Numbered from the stretch's first letter, positions 32,917-44,542 are shown. The stretch is 64,000 nt of DNA from JAWKOK01 sp963698255 (GCA_963698255.1 CAVOQD010000008.1:124001-188000); one strand, 5' to 3'. Notes: generated by a model from the sequence alone, not told the origin. Program-made: numbers and translations.

Positions 32917-33276
32917 ATGGCAAAACAGCTACTTACAGGCACGCTTGATGAACAGTGTGAGTTCCTGTATCAGCTCGCCAACGAGAAGATGGAACAGGGC
33001 AATTATACCGGTGCGGTCCATGCACTGGATGAGATCGTAACGTACGCACCCGATTATCGGGATGCCGCTGAACTGCTGAAGGTGGCGAAGAAGCGCAAGT
33101 CGGAACATCGGTCGTTATTACTTTGGGCGCTGCTGGGACTTTCGATATTTGTGGCGCTTGGTTCGATGCTTGGACTACCCAATGACCTATACCTTCTTGT
33201 CTTTGCCTTGATAGGGGCGCTGGTTGGTTACGGATTCGGCATTGGGGTCTATCGCCTCGGCAGGCAGCCCAGCTAG
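32917..33276 (+). CDS. Small TPR-like protein with two C-terminal membrane helices
   Basis: 119 residues between nuoK2 and nuoL2. The N-terminal half (LDEQCEFLYQLANEKMEQGN, then YTGAVHALDEIVTYAPDYRD) fits roughly one to one and a half tetratricopeptide repeats (A-x(3)-Y-x-G-A-x(5)-A pattern). Two hydrophobic spans follow (about 69-83 and 87-107) with a short basic loop before them. Nothing catalytic is visible. Its place inside the operon suggests an assembly or docking factor for the membrane arm, which is inference. Confidence 0.75.
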   Translation: MAKQLLTGTLDEQCEFLYQLANEKMEQGNYTGAVHALDEIVTYAPDYRDAAELLKVAKKRKSEHRSLLLWALLGLSIFVALGSMLGLPNDLYLLVFALIGALVGYGFGIGVYRLGRQPS

Positions 33277-33381
33277 AGCAGACCAAATGGTTCGAACCCT
33301 GTTGTCCGTACGGGGAAATTTTGCCACGACAGCGAGTCCATTGGCCGTCGTGAACGCCAAAATATACTGCGAGGTTGTGCA

Positions 33382-35598
33382 ATGGAAGGTTTTCTAAATC
33401 TGGCCTGGTTGGTACCGGTGCCACCATTTCTGGCGTTTGTTGCAATCATCCTATTCTTGAACCGCAGCAAGACGGCCAGTTCGCTCACAGCCATTGGCGG
33501 CGCAGCGATCAGCTTCATGCTGGGGTGGCCGATTGCCTTCACCGTCTTTGCCAGCGAACACTTCGGTGAACATCCCCTTTTCGGTGAACTCTATACGATC
33601 CCGACCGGGAAGACCGAGATTGTCATCGGGTATCAGGTTGATCCTGCCAATGCCTTGATGCTCTTCATGTCGACTTTCCTGATCCTGATGATCTTCATCT
33701 ACTCCAACGGGTACATGACCTTTCCCGCCCACCTGAGCAAAGAAGAGTACCCGAAAGCATACGCTGAGAACAAAGATCCGCGCTATAGCCGATTCATGGC
33801 CTATATCAGCCTCTTTGCTACCGGCATGTTTGGACTCGTCGTTTCGAATTCACTGATCACCTTCTTTATCTTCTGGGAAATCATGGGGCTGTGCAGCTAT
33901 CTGCTGATTGGCTTCTGGTATGAGAAACCATCTGCCCAGGCTGCGGCCATGAAGGCGTTTATGACGACGCGTGTCGGTGATGCCATTATGTTCGCCGGCA
34001 TGATGTTGCTCTACGTTTACAGTGTGCCCAGCAGCCTGAGCTTCGAGACCGTGCTCTCCAGCGAAAATCTGGAGCATTTGGCGCACACGACCATCGATCT
34101 GCCCATGCTCGGCTTGACGGTGCCGGTTATCGCGCTGGTCTCGCTGCTTATCTTCTTCGGCACCGTCGGCAAGAGCGCTCAGTTCCCGCTCCACGTCTGG
34201 TTGCCGGATGCCATGGAAGGTCCGACCCCGGTCAGTGCCATGATCCATGCGGCGACCATGGTTTCCGCAGGCGTCTTCTTGCTGATTCGAATGTTCCCCA
34301 TGTTGTTCGTCGCCGGCGAGGTGTCGCCCGGCGTGATGCAGTTTATCGCCTTCACCGGCGCCTTCACGGCGCTCTTCGCCTCGACAATCGCAGTGGCGCA
34401 GTGGGATATCAAGCGCGTGCTTGCCTATTCCACCATCAGCCAGCTTGGCTACATGGTTGCCGCCATCGGCATCGGCGCCTACACCGCTGCACTTTTCCAC
34501 CTGATTACCCACGCCTTCTTCAAAGCTCTTCTGTTCTTGGGCTCCGGCAGCGTGATCCACGGCGATGGAGCACGGCTACCATCATGTCCATGAACATGGC
34601 GAAGGACATGCCCATGCCGAACTCGAGAAACGCATCGATGGCGATCTCGATCCTGAAGACCCGCAGGATATGCGCAACATGGGCGGCCTGTTGCAGCCGT
34701 ATGCCGCGCACCGGGTGGACATTTATCATCGGCGGCCTGGCGCTGAGCGGTCTGCCATTCTTGACGGCCGGCTTCTGGTCCAAGGATGAAATTCTGACCA
34801 TGGCCTGGGGCACAAATCACAGGTATGTCTTCTGGACGTTGGTCATTGCGGCCTTCCTCACTGCTTTCTACACCATGCGTCAGATTGGACTCACGTTCTT
34901 CAATAAACCTCGAACCGAGGGTGCGGAGCATGCACCGGAGAGTGTCGGCAGTATGACCTGGCCGCTTGATTCTGATTACACCGTTTGCCGTCGCCTTGGG
35001 CTGGTTTGGCATCCCGGAGACATTCCCGGTCATTGGCGGAATCACCAATAACTACGTTGAAGGGTTGATTGAGCCATACATTGAGTACTATGAACTTCAT
35101 GTGGCGCATGCAACCTTCTCGTGGGTTGCCCTGGTTGCATCACTTGTGGTCGTTCTCGGTGGTTTGGGCCTCGGCTATCTACTCTACGGCAGAGGCTTCG
35201 CAAAGGGTCAGATCGATCCGTTGCGCAAATGGTTGGGGCCGATCTGGGTGTTGTTGCACAACAAGTATTACGTTGATGAACTCTATCAGCACACCATTAT
35301 TCCATTCAACATTGGGCTCTCCAAGATGTTGTACTGGATCGACGATTTCTGGATTATCGATCCGCTCGTCAACATGATCGGAAAAGTCGGGGTCTGGATC
35401 GCCGGCGTCAGTGCGGCCTTTGATCGGTTGGTCGTAGACGGCGTGGTGAATGGTGTTGCGTCCATCACCGACAGTCTTGGTGTGTCGGTGCGTCGGGTTC
35501 AGGACGGTCACATTCAGGTCTATCTGCTGGTATTGGCAGTCTCAATCGCCATCTGGCTGTTGCTTGAGGCATTGCCGTTGGTCTTGACGCTTGTATAG
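33382..35598 (+). CDS. nuoL: Complex I-type subunit L, second operon, with His-rich insert (three frameshifts)
   Basis: It keeps FFIFWEIMGLCSYLLIGFWY (TM5 glutamate), GTVGKSAQFPLHVWLPDAME (TM7 lysine) and VLAYSTISQLGYMVAAIGIG. After GSVIHAM the loop contains an insert rich in His, Glu and Asp (EHGYHHVHEHGEGHAHAELE, then KRIDGDLDPEDPQDMRNMGG). Breaks near 34562, 34705 and 34966 are each fixed by removing one base. The C-terminal half ends LLLEALPLVLTLV. About 738 residues, roughly 100 more than NuoL of the first operon. Confidence 0.93.
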
Positions 35599-35615
35599 CG
35601 TCAGTTTGTGGACAG

Positions 35616-35665
35616 GCCGCTACTTGTCTCCCCCATTTTAAGTTGGTGGGACACGAAGTGGCGGC
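35616..35665. other. Intercistronic hairpin between nuoL2 and nuoM2
   Basis: GCCGCTACTTGTCTCCC at 35616-35632 pairs with GGGACACGAAGTGGCGGC at 35648-35665 with few mismatches. There is no T-run after it. It could adjust relative mRNA levels or be another repeat; the gap has no gene. Confidence 0.5.
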
Positions 35666-35734
35666 ACGGGACTTATTTTACTTAGAAGCGAACTTTTTTG
35701 AACGTCAATAAAAGGGTCTGCGGAGGAGCTATCC

Positions 35735-37336
35735 ATGGAATTCCTTAATCAATGGTTGTTGCCAGCGATTTTGATATGGCCCGTCCTTGCTGCCATCATT
35801 ACGATGTTCTTCAAGGGCGAGAAGGTCATCAAGTGGTGGAGTATCATTGCTACGCTGATTCCACTGGGCCTTAGCATCTATCTGATGGCCGCCTATGATT
35901 TCACCACAGGCGGCATGCAATTTGAAGTTGATGTTCCTTGGATCGAATCGCTGGGGGCCAACTTCCATTTGGGCGTAGATGGCCTGAGTGTGCCGTTGAT
36001 CTTTCTGACGGCCTTGCTTATGACACTGAGCGTCTACTACAGCGCCGGCACGATCCGCACGCGGGTGAAGGAGTACTTTGTCTCCTTCCAGATACTTGCG
36101 GTCAGTATGTTTGGCGTCTTTATGGCGCTTGACTACGTGCTCTTCTATCTCTTCTGGGAGATCGGCCTGGTTCCGATGTATCTGCTCATCGGTATCTGGG
36201 GCGGCAAGAATCGCTTCTATGCTTCGATCAAGTTCTTCATCTTTACCTTGGTCGGCTCGGTCGCTATGTTGCTGGCCATTCTTGGCACCTACTTTGCCAC
36301 CGGAACATTCGATATTATTCAGTCCGCGTTGGAACAGCCCTTCATGGATCTGCCGGCTGATCAGGCATTACTGCTGTCAAGCCTGGCCTTCTGGGGATTC
36401 TTCCTGGGCTTTGCCTTCAAGGTTCCTGCCTTCCCTTTCCACACCTGGCTGCCGGATGCCCATACTGAGGCGCCCACCGCCGGTAGTGTGATTCTGGCCG
36501 GCGTGCTGCTGAAACTGGGCGCTTACGGTTTCCTGCGTATCGTTCTGCCGACTTTCCCGTTTGCCAGCAACTACTGGTCGATGTGGATTGTGGCCCTCGG
36601 CGCCATCGCCATTGTCTACGGCGCTTTCGTCTGTGTCGCTCAGACCGATCTCAAACGGCTTGATTGCCTACAGTTCGGTCAGCCACATGGGCTATGTGAT
36701 GCTGGCAATCGGCGCTGCCGCCCATACATTCGGCTACACAACGACCGGCGAGAAAGTCTTGGCCGATCCGAGGGTCGCCAATAGTGCAGCCATGGCAATC
36801 GACGGCGCAGCGCTTCAGATGTTCAACCACGGTATCATCACCGGCGCCTTGTTCTTGCTGGTCGGCGTGCTCTACGAACGGGCCCATACACGTGATCTCT
36901 TCAAATTCGGCGGACTTGTCTACAAAGATGCCCTACTATTACGGCATGTTCCTGGTGGCCGGTTTCGCCAGTTTGGGGCTGCCCGGCCTTGCCGGTTTCT
37001 GGGCCGAATTCTTCACCTTCCGTGGCGCCTTCGCCATTGTGCCCGTTCTGGGCCGCCTTTGGCGTCATCGGTATCGTGATTACCGCTGTCTATATTCTCT
37101 GGCGAATTATGCAGAACGTCTTCTTGGGCGAATATGATCCGACCAAATTGGACCACTGGACCACTGTCCAGGGCGAACATGCGGACGGCCCCACGGATAT
37201 GGTCGCATTCGAGAAAATCACCCTCTGGCCGCTCATTTTGGGCATGTTCATTCTGGGTATTTTCCCGTCGATCATTCTGAACTACTTCAACACGTTCTCT
37301 GTGGAACTGATTGAGTTCGTTAAGACTGTCATTTAA
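35735..37336 (+). CDS. nuoM: Complex I-type subunit M, second operon (three frameshifts)
   Basis: It starts MEFLNQWLLPAILIWPVLAA with GGAGG upstream. FYLFWEIGLVPMYLLIGIWG (TM5 Glu) and AFKVPAFPFHTWLPDAHTEA (TM7 Lys) are intact. Breaks near 36660, 36926 and 37052 are restored by removing one T, one A and one G respectively, giving LKRLIAYSSVSHMGYVMLAI, LVYKMPYYYGMFLVAGFASL and PVLAAFGVIGIVITAVYILW. About 532 residues. The loop IGAAAHTFGYTTTGEKVLAD is longer than in the first NuoM. Confidence 0.94.
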
Positions 37337-37351
37337 ACAAGGGGGCTCACT

Positions 37352-38863
37352 GTGGCCGTAGGTTCACTTGGCTCGCTACTGCCTGAGATCATCTTGTTGG
37401 TGGGCGGTACGCTGATATTATTACTTGATACTGCCTTTGGTGACGAAGGTGATTCAGGCATTGGGTACATGTTGATATCCATCCTGTTCATTTTCGGCGC
37501 CCTGATTGGCGCTATCTTCCAGATGGGGATGGATCCGCACACGGCGATGTATATGATGGAGGTGGATCCCTTTGCCGCCTTCCTCAAGATCGCAGTCTTT
37601 GTGGGCATGATCTTGGTGGCTGTCGCCGGCGGGATCCATATTAACAGCCGCACCAACGGACACGGCGAATTCTGGTCGCTCTACCTGTACGTAACCTTGG
37701 CCATGAGCGTGGCTGTCAGCGCCGGCAACCTGCTGATGATCTTCCTGGCCATCGAATTTTTGTCGATTACCAGCTATCTGTTGGTCGGCTTTCTGCGCGA
37801 CAACGGACGAAGCGTTGAGGCCGGCGTCAAATACTTCCTGTACGGCTCTGTGGCTTCTTCAGTCATGCTCTACGGTATGAGTCTGCTCTATGGCGCCGGC
37901 GGTTCACTCAATCTGGGCGAGATTGCCGCGGCTTTTTCTGCGGATGAACATATCGCGCTGGTTGCCATTCCGGCCACGCTGCTGACGCTGGTCGGCCTTG
38001 GCTTCAAAGCCAGCCTGGCGCCCTTCTTCCAATGGGCCCCGGATACCTATGATGGCGCGCCGACGCCGGTCACGGCCTATCTGTCCACTGCCTCAAAGGC
38101 AGTCGGCTTTGCTGTGATGGCTCGCGTGCTTCTGGTCGGCCTGGGCGGCTTCATTGCCGACTGGGTGCCGATGTTGGCGGGCCTCAGCGTGTTGACCATG
38201 AGCGCCGGCAACGTGATGGCGCTGCGGCAGTCAAGTGTCAAGCGCATGTTGGCCTACAGTTCCATCGCACAGGCCGGCTACATTCTGATGGGGCTGACCT
38301 CTGTGGTCACGGTTGCCCAGGCCGACCTGTCTGTGCTGACCATGAACGGCCTCAACGGCATGTTGATCTATCTCTTCGCCTATCTCTTCACCAACGTCGG
38401 GGCCTTCATGGTCGTCATGGCGGTGGAAGAATTCACCGGCAGCCACGATATCAGCGCCTACAACGGCCTGGTGAAGCGGTCTCCGGCGCTGGCCTGGTCC
38501 ATGCTCATCTTCCTGTTGAGCCTGACCGGTATTCCGGCCACAGGCGGCTTCATCGGCAAATTCTTCGTCTTTGGCGCTGCGGTGCAGCATCAATACTTCT
38601 GGCTGGTTGTGATTGCCCTGATCAACGTCGGCATCTCCGCCTTCTACTATCTGAATGTGGTCCGAGTCATGTTCTTCGTGGCTCCGGACGAGGCGGTGGA
38701 TGACGATGGAACGGTATCGATACCGTCCTTTTCGGTCTCCATTCCTGTACAGATTGCGGTCATCGTCTGTGTCGGTGCCACGCTCTGGATCGGTCTCTAC
38801 CCGAACAACGTGATCAACTGGGCCAACGATGCATCACGGTATCTTCTGACACTGCCGTTGTAA
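37352..38863 (+). CDS. nuoN: Complex I-type subunit N, second operon
   Basis: 503 undamaged residues starting at GTG 37352, with a G5 run eight bases upstream. FKASLAPFFQWAPDTYDGAP holds the channel lysine and MLAYSSIAQAGYILMGLTSV is typical. About 14 helices. It closes the operon; a terminator follows 42 bases after the stop. Confidence 0.96.
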   Translation: MAVGSLGSLLPEIILLVGGTLILLLDTAFGDEGDSGIGYMLISILFIFGALIGAIFQMGMDPHTAMYMMEVDPFAAFLKIAVFVGMILVAVAGGIHINSRTNGHGEFWSLYLYVTLAMSVAVSAGNLLMIFLAIEFLSITSYLLVGFLRDNGRSVEAGVKYFLYGSVASSVMLYGMSLLYGAGGSLNLGEIAAAFSADEHIALVAIPATLLTLVGLGFKASLAPFFQWAPDTYDGAPTPVTAYLSTASKAVGFAVMARVLLVGLGGFIADWVPMLAGLSVLTMSAGNVMALRQSSVKRMLAYSSIAQAGYILMGLTSVVTVAQADLSVLTMNGLNGMLIYLFAYLFTNVGAFMVVMAVEEFTGSHDISAYNGLVKRSPALAWSMLIFLLSLTGIPATGGFIGKFFVFGAAVQHQYFWLVVIALINVGISAFYYLNVVRVMFFVAPDEAVDDDGTVSIPSFSVSIPVQIAVIVCVGATLWIGLYPNNVINWANDASRYLLTLPL

Positions 38864-38905
38864 CGATTGCCCTTGTGCGAGCAGGCAAGAAATCGAAAAC
38901 GACTG

Positions 38906-38944
38906 CGTCAAGGGATGGATTTTCGACATCCCTTGACGTTTTTT
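38906..38944 (+). terminator. Intrinsic terminator after the second nuo operon
   Basis: Twelve-base perfect stem (CGTCAAGGGATG with CATCCCTTGACG), nine-base loop, then T6. Confidence 0.92.
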
Positions 38945-39066
38945 GTTGTGGCACTTGCCCTGTATACTTGAGCCAGTGGCGCTTCTGGCCGACCGATGTT
39001 CGCAACTCGGCCTCGAACTGCTTTTCGTAATTGCGGCATTTAGGGCTCTGAATGGGTAGGGATCTG

Positions 39067-40882
39067 ATGGATTGGCATAGGCCAGGCATAAAGCGAGTAC
39101 TGTTTGCCGGCTCGACTCTGGTAACGCTGCTTGCCCTCTTTCTGCCCATCTGGGCAAAGGCCCAGGATGCGACCATCCCCACGCGCAATCTCCCCATCAC
39201 CCTGGCCGTGCAACCCGGCAAGCCGGATGTCGTACTGGTCGGCACGCTCAATGCGCCCGATCCCGACAACATCTTTCGCACGACCGACGGCGCCATTGAC
39301 TGGTCAGCGGCCACCGACGGGCGTTGAGCCGAATGTCAGCGTGGCCGGCCTGACCTTCAATCCGCGCAACGCCAACATGGTCTTTGCCGGTGACGGCGGT
39401 TTCGGCTACCTCTATCGGAGTGAGAACGGCGGCCAATCGTGGCAGGAAGTGCCGGGCTTCAGGGATCTGTTGAGCGAAAACAGCGCCATCGCCGATCTCT
39501 ATTCAACCGTCGAGTTCCGCAAGTCTGTCTTCTATGTCTCAACCCGCTACGAAGGCGTCTTCCGTTCTGAAGACGACGGCCTTACATGGACGCAACTGAA
39601 AGATGGGCTTGCCGGGGAGGCCAGCCGGGTGCGTGCGGTCATCCGCTACGATGACGATCTCTTCGCCGGCACCCATGACGGACTCTATGTGCTGCCGCCG
39701 GGCACAACCGTCTGGGAGAAGGTTGCTGGCTTCCCGTCGCCGTCAATCATCTATTCCTTTGGCTCCGATGGAAATCGGATGCTCTATGCCGGGACGGAGC
39801 AGGGTCTTTACTTCAGCGAGGATGGACAGACCTGGGCGCGGGAACAGAACCTGCCGCAGAGCATCATCTACAGCATTGCGACAACCGGCTCGAATGTCGT
39901 CGTGGGCGCATCCGACGGCCTCTGGACCGGCAAGGGCGAACAATGGCAACGGTCGCAGGTGGACGGCGTCGACTATGGCGGCGTTGTCTACGCCGTGGCC
40001 AATGCAGCCCAGGCTCCGCGTACGATCTATGCCGCCACCGAATTCGATTGGGTATTGCGTAGCGACGATGAAGGTCTCTCATTTTTCTCGTCCACGAGCA
40101 TGCCTCCGCTCGACGTGGCCGCAGCTTTGGCGACGCCGACACCCACGCCAACTGCCACCAATACACCGACGGCGACGCCCACCGAAACGGCAACGGTGAC
40201 ACCGACCGCCACCGCGACAGAGACCGCAACACCCACCGAAACTCCTTTACCGACGGCGACGACCACACCAACGTTTACCTACACGCCGACACCGACACGA
40301 ACAGCCGTGCCCACGCGTACCCCGACAGCGACGCCGACCCTTGTTTCTGTGCTCGACATTGAGGTGACATCAACCGCAAGTGCGACCGCCACTTTGACGG
40401 CAACGCCGGCAGCGACAGGCCCCATCAGCCTCACGCTTGACCTGCCGGACACTGTTCAGATTACGGATACGGCTGAGTTGACGGAGACGACGCCGATCAC
40501 CGTCGGCTCTGGTCCCAATCAAGTGGCCGACACGTCGGATATGACCGAGACGTTGCCGATTTCCGGCCCTGGATCGTTGCCCATCGAAATTTCCATTCCC
40601 ACAGCGGAACCGCTCTTGCCCACGCCGACTCTGACTCAGACGCCGACCGTCACCAACACGCCGACTGCCACCGGCACCGAGACGCCGGTTCCAACCGAGA
40701 CGCCAACCCCCTCTGCCACGCCAACCGCAACAGCAACGCCGACCGCGACACGGATTCCTATCGATCTGGGTGAAGCGGTCTACACGACGTTGCCGCCGGT
40801 TTTCGCCGGCCTTGGTTTGCTGCTGCTGGCGTTTGTGATCGGGGCCGGCATCGCGATTGTGCGTGGCCCCAGGGATATCTAA
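39067..40882 (+). CDS. Secreted BNR/propeller protein with Thr/Pro stalk and C-terminal anchor (one frameshift)
   Basis: I prefer ATG 39067 (TAGGGA just upstream) over ATG 39052. A signal peptide (VLFAGSTLVTLLALFLPIWA, cleavage near AKAQ) is followed by BNR-type repeats: FRTTDGAIDWS, YRSENGGQSWQEV, FRSEDDGLTWTQL, YFSEDGQTWARE and LRSDDEGLSFFS. One extra G at about 39319 breaks the frame. After residue 340 or so comes a stalk of ATPTPTPTATNTPT-type repeats about 180 residues long, then a helix (LPPVFAGLGLLLLAFVIGAG) and a short basic tail. It is a cell-surface protein; ligand unknown. Confidence 0.85.
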
Positions 40883-40908
40883 GCTGTACGGGCCACGGAT
40901 CGCCAATC

Positions 40909-42578
40909 ATGCCAAACCGACTTGACCTCGCCCGGCTTCGCAACATACTGTCCGCCGCCAATGAGATCGGCGGCGCGCCCGTCGATCTGTCGATCATTGA
41001 CGTCACAGGCGACAGCCGCATGGTTGTCCCCGGTTCGCTCTTCGTGGCGATTGCCGGCGCTGCCTACGATGGCCATCGGGCCATCCCCGACGCCATCGAA
41101 CGCGGGGCAGTCGCCGTCGTGGGCACTGCGTCTCTGCAAGAACTGGCCGGCCTCGGCATCGTTCCCACTGTACCTTACCTTCAAGTTGCGGATAGCCGCG
41201 TAGCTTTGGCCCGCTGTAGTGCCGCACTGTACGACTATCCCAGCCGAGCCGTGCCGGTCATCGGGATTACCGGCACGGACGGCAAGACCAGCACGTCGAC
41301 CATCCTCGAGTCGATTCTGCAGGCCGCCACGCGACGACGAGCGTCGCTCCGCTAGGTCGGGTCGGCGTGGTCACAACCGTTGCCGCACGCATTATGGGAC
41401 AAGCCCATGATACCGGCTTCCATGTCACCACCCCCGACGCGCCCCTGGTCCAGCGTTTCCTGGCCGATATGCGCGACGCCGGCTGTCGCTATGCCGTCAT
41501 CGAGAGCACAAGCCATGGCCTGGCGCAGGGTCGCGTCGCGGCCGTCGATTTTGATGTCGCGGCCGTCACCAACATCACCCATGAGCATCTTGATTACCAC
41601 GGCTCGTGGGCTGCCTATGCCGCGGCCAAGGCCGTGCTCTTCCGCTCGCTTTTTCGCACTGCCGAGAAGGAGGGGATTCCCAAAGTCGCCGTTCTAAACG
41701 CCGATGACGACGCCAGCTTCCGTTTTCTCCAGACCGCATTGGCCGAGGAACAGGCCCAAAGCAAACGAGATGTCCGGATACGTTCGTATGGCATCCGAGA
41801 AGCTGCCCCGTCGTCAGGCGGACAGATCGTTGACGTGTTTGCCGTCAACGTAGCCTACCAGCCCGACCGGACGACCTTCACGATTCAGCATGGCGGTGGG
41901 ACGTTCGATGTGGAGACCAGTCTGATCGGCAGCTTCAATGTTCAGAATATCCTTTGCGCCGCGACCGTCGCGCTCGAACTCGGCATCTCTGTCGAAGCCA
42001 TCCGGCAGGGCATTCGCTCGTTGCCCGGCATCGTCGGACGCATGGAACGCATCGACCGCGGGCAATCGTTTCTGGCCGTGGTCGATTTCGCCCATTCGCC
42101 GGCCAGCCTCGAACGCGCGCTGACGACATTGCGCACGGTCGTACAACATACGGTCCTGCAACATGATGGCAGCGACGGACGTATCATCGCCGTCTTCGGC
42201 TCTGCCGGCCTGCGCGACAAGGAGAAGCGTCATCTGATGGGGCAGGTCAGCGGACGCCTGGCCGATTTCACCGTGATCACGGCCGAGGATCCGCGCACCG
42301 AGGATCTGCATGACATCAATCGCGCCATTGAGGCCGGGCTGCTGACGGAGGCCGATTCGAGCGCCTACGCGATTGTGCCCGATCGGACTGAGGCGATTCA
42401 GTTTGCAGTAGATATGGCTGAGCCGGGTGACGTTGTCGTCGCCTTTGGCAAGGGGCATGAGCGCAGCATGTGCTTCGGCGAAACCGAGTTTCCTTGGAGC
42501 GATCAAGATGCGCTCGCTTCTGCGTTGGAAAATCGCCTGGCACGCCATGTGGGGAGGAAGAACAGCCCGACTCCCTGA
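40909..42578 (+). CDS. murE: UDP-N-acetylmuramyl-peptide ligase MurE (one frameshift)
   Basis: VTGDSRMVVPGSLFVAIAGA near the N-terminus and the ATP loop IGITGTDGKTSTSTILESIL are typical of MurE. The frame breaks near 41330 and resumes as TTSVAPLGRVGVVTTVAARI, HVTTPDAPLVQRFLADMRDA and AVIESTSHGLAQGRV. The C-terminal domain has DFAHSPASLERAL and ITAEDPRTED, where meso-Dap enzymes usually read DNPR; the acceptor amino acid is therefore uncertain (lysine or diaminopimelate). About 556 residues. It lies 26 bases after the BNR gene. Confidence 0.92.
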
Positions 42579-42634
42579 TCCGATCCGCCCTGGACGGCAT
42601 CACGAAATAGGCAGGCCCAACGCGTCAACGTTGC

Positions 42635-42663
42635 TTGTCCGTTGGAAAAAGTTGGTGTATTAT
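42635..42663 (+). promoter_or_regulatory. Promoter for the repeat lipoprotein
   Basis: TTGTCC, exactly 17 bases, TATTAT. The leader of about 175 bases contains a perfect ten-base inverted repeat, CAGAAAACTT (42732-42741) with AAGTTTTCTG (42764-42773), and the RBS AGGAG at 42831-42835. Confidence 0.55.
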
Positions 42664-42842
42664 TGAAATCGATCAGCGTGCCTTGATAGTGGTTCCTCGA
42701 CCACCGGTGCATCCGGACATAAATGCCACGACAGAAAACTTGAGTAGGCAGTCCAGTAGAGAAAAGTTTTCTGCCGGGATACCTTAGAGACTGACTGAAC
42801 ATCCACCATTTTCTCGAAAAGATTTCATAAAGGAGACTGCAC

Positions 42843-44520
42843 ATGCAGGCCAAACCAAAGATTTTGAAAGTCTTCTTGGTTGCACTTATTGCCAGTCTGC
42901 TTCTGGGTGCATGCTATGGCGGCAGCTCGGAGCGTGTTTGGTTTAACCTGCCGTCGTTGCCGTTACGGCTGGATTCCGATGGCGCGGCTTCGCTCTATGG
43001 CCTTCCAGTTGGGGCCATTTTACCGGCCACACAGGTGCAACAGTTCCAGGCCGGTGATATCCAGAAGCTGGAAGCTCGCGCCGGCTATAACGGCTTACAT
43101 GTCGAACTCAATGGCGATGACCTACCGTATGTCGCTTGGGACGAGGCGTCAACAGCAAAAGTTCAGGAAGTGATCCAGGGTGTACCGGGCGTTCCCAATG
43201 CCGACATGATCGCCAGCGCGCTGCCTTGGCTGCGCAAAATCGGTTTGGGGGCTATTCTCTATATTCCGCCGGCTGATGGCGCTGCCGCAATAAGCCCCGA
43301 GCGCTGGAGCGGTGAGACAGACGGTGACCCCTGAGACGCCCGAAGAGACGACGATCGGGCCCATGACACTTGGCCTGATCTCCTTCAACGAAGATGGAAG
43401 CGGCAATATCCAGAACGTGCCGGTCTCAGTGCTGGAGGAAGCGTTGGGCACGTCCATTCCGCTGAAAATTGATCCGTCCCTGATGGCCACGCTGTCGCAG
43501 TTGGGTGCAGAGACGCTGTCGGTCGCCACCCAAGCCAACGGCGTCGATCTTGCAATGAATGACCAGCCGCTTGCCCGGCATCGCCTACGACACATCCCGC
43601 CTCAATGCACTTCTGAAGTACAGCGCAGGTTTGGGTATCGATCCGGCGACCCATGGCGACCCTTGACAAAGTCGTGCCGCTACTGCCGGGCGCCGAAGTG
43701 AATGCCGTGGTCTCGTTTACGGGTGAACCCGCTGTCGCCACCGAGATCGCACCCGTTGTTGTTGATATCCAACCGGACGGCAAGGCGGAAGTGATGGGCT
43801 TCCCTGTTGCTGAAATGCCTGCTGACCTAATGGATAATCTTCAGGCGGCCAATGTACAGCAACTGAATGTGGACGTGGCCGAAGATGGACTCTTCCTTGC
43901 GTCCAACGGCCAGCTTCTGCCGAGCATCACCTGGAATGACGAGTCGATTGAGACGCTTGCCGATGTTGTGGCTCCCATGGCCGGCATGAGTGCGGCAGGC
44001 GATCGACAGCCTGCTCGGCATTGCCCGCGATACAGGTCTCTCCACGGTCGTCAACGTGCCGGCCGGCGAAGGCGCCGCCCCGGTGGACGCTGCCGGCGAA
44101 ATCAGTCGTTCGTTTGCACGCCGGTAGACCTGGGTGACATGGCCCCGCCGACCATTCGCGTTGGATGCCACGTTTGATAGTGCAGGCAACCTGAAGTCGT
44201 TGGGTAATCTCCCGGCTGCCGCCATTGGACCGTTGAGCGACATCACGTTGCCGCCTGACGCCATGGCAGCCCTGACCGATCTTGGCGCAGATGAACTGAG
44301 CATTGTCACCGAGGCCAACCAGTTGAACATCCTTATGGACGGCGAAACTGCGCTGTCGCTGGGCTACGATGTTCCTTCCTTGCAGGCGGCGCTTGAGTTG
44401 GCCGCTCCGTTCCTGGGCGACACACCGCTGAGCGATCCGGCAGTCAATCAACTGCTGGTTGAACAGATCCTGCCGCTGCTGCCCGCTTCGGACCTGGATG
44501 TCACTGTCGTTATTGAGTAA
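42843..44520 (+). CDS. Lipoprotein with four tandem copies of an unknown domain (several frameshifts)
   Basis: Signal peptide ending in a lipobox (LIASLLLGAC). The mature part contains about four related units of 120-140 residues. Each has an opening such as YGLPVGAIL or VMGFPVAEM, a Leu/Val strand after a short helix, then a 'GLxL..NG..LP.I.WD' block (GLHVELNGDDLPYVAWDEAS; GVDLAMNDQPLPGIAYDTSR; GLFLASNGQLLPSITWNDES; QLNILMDGETALSLGYDVPS) and a helical segment. Frame breaks near 43300, 43574, 43650, 44006 and 44110-44125; the ones I resolved are one-base additions. I do not recognise the family. It is probably exported and membrane-tethered. Confidence 0.75.
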
Positions 44521-44542
44521 CGCTACCGCAGCACGCATAGGC

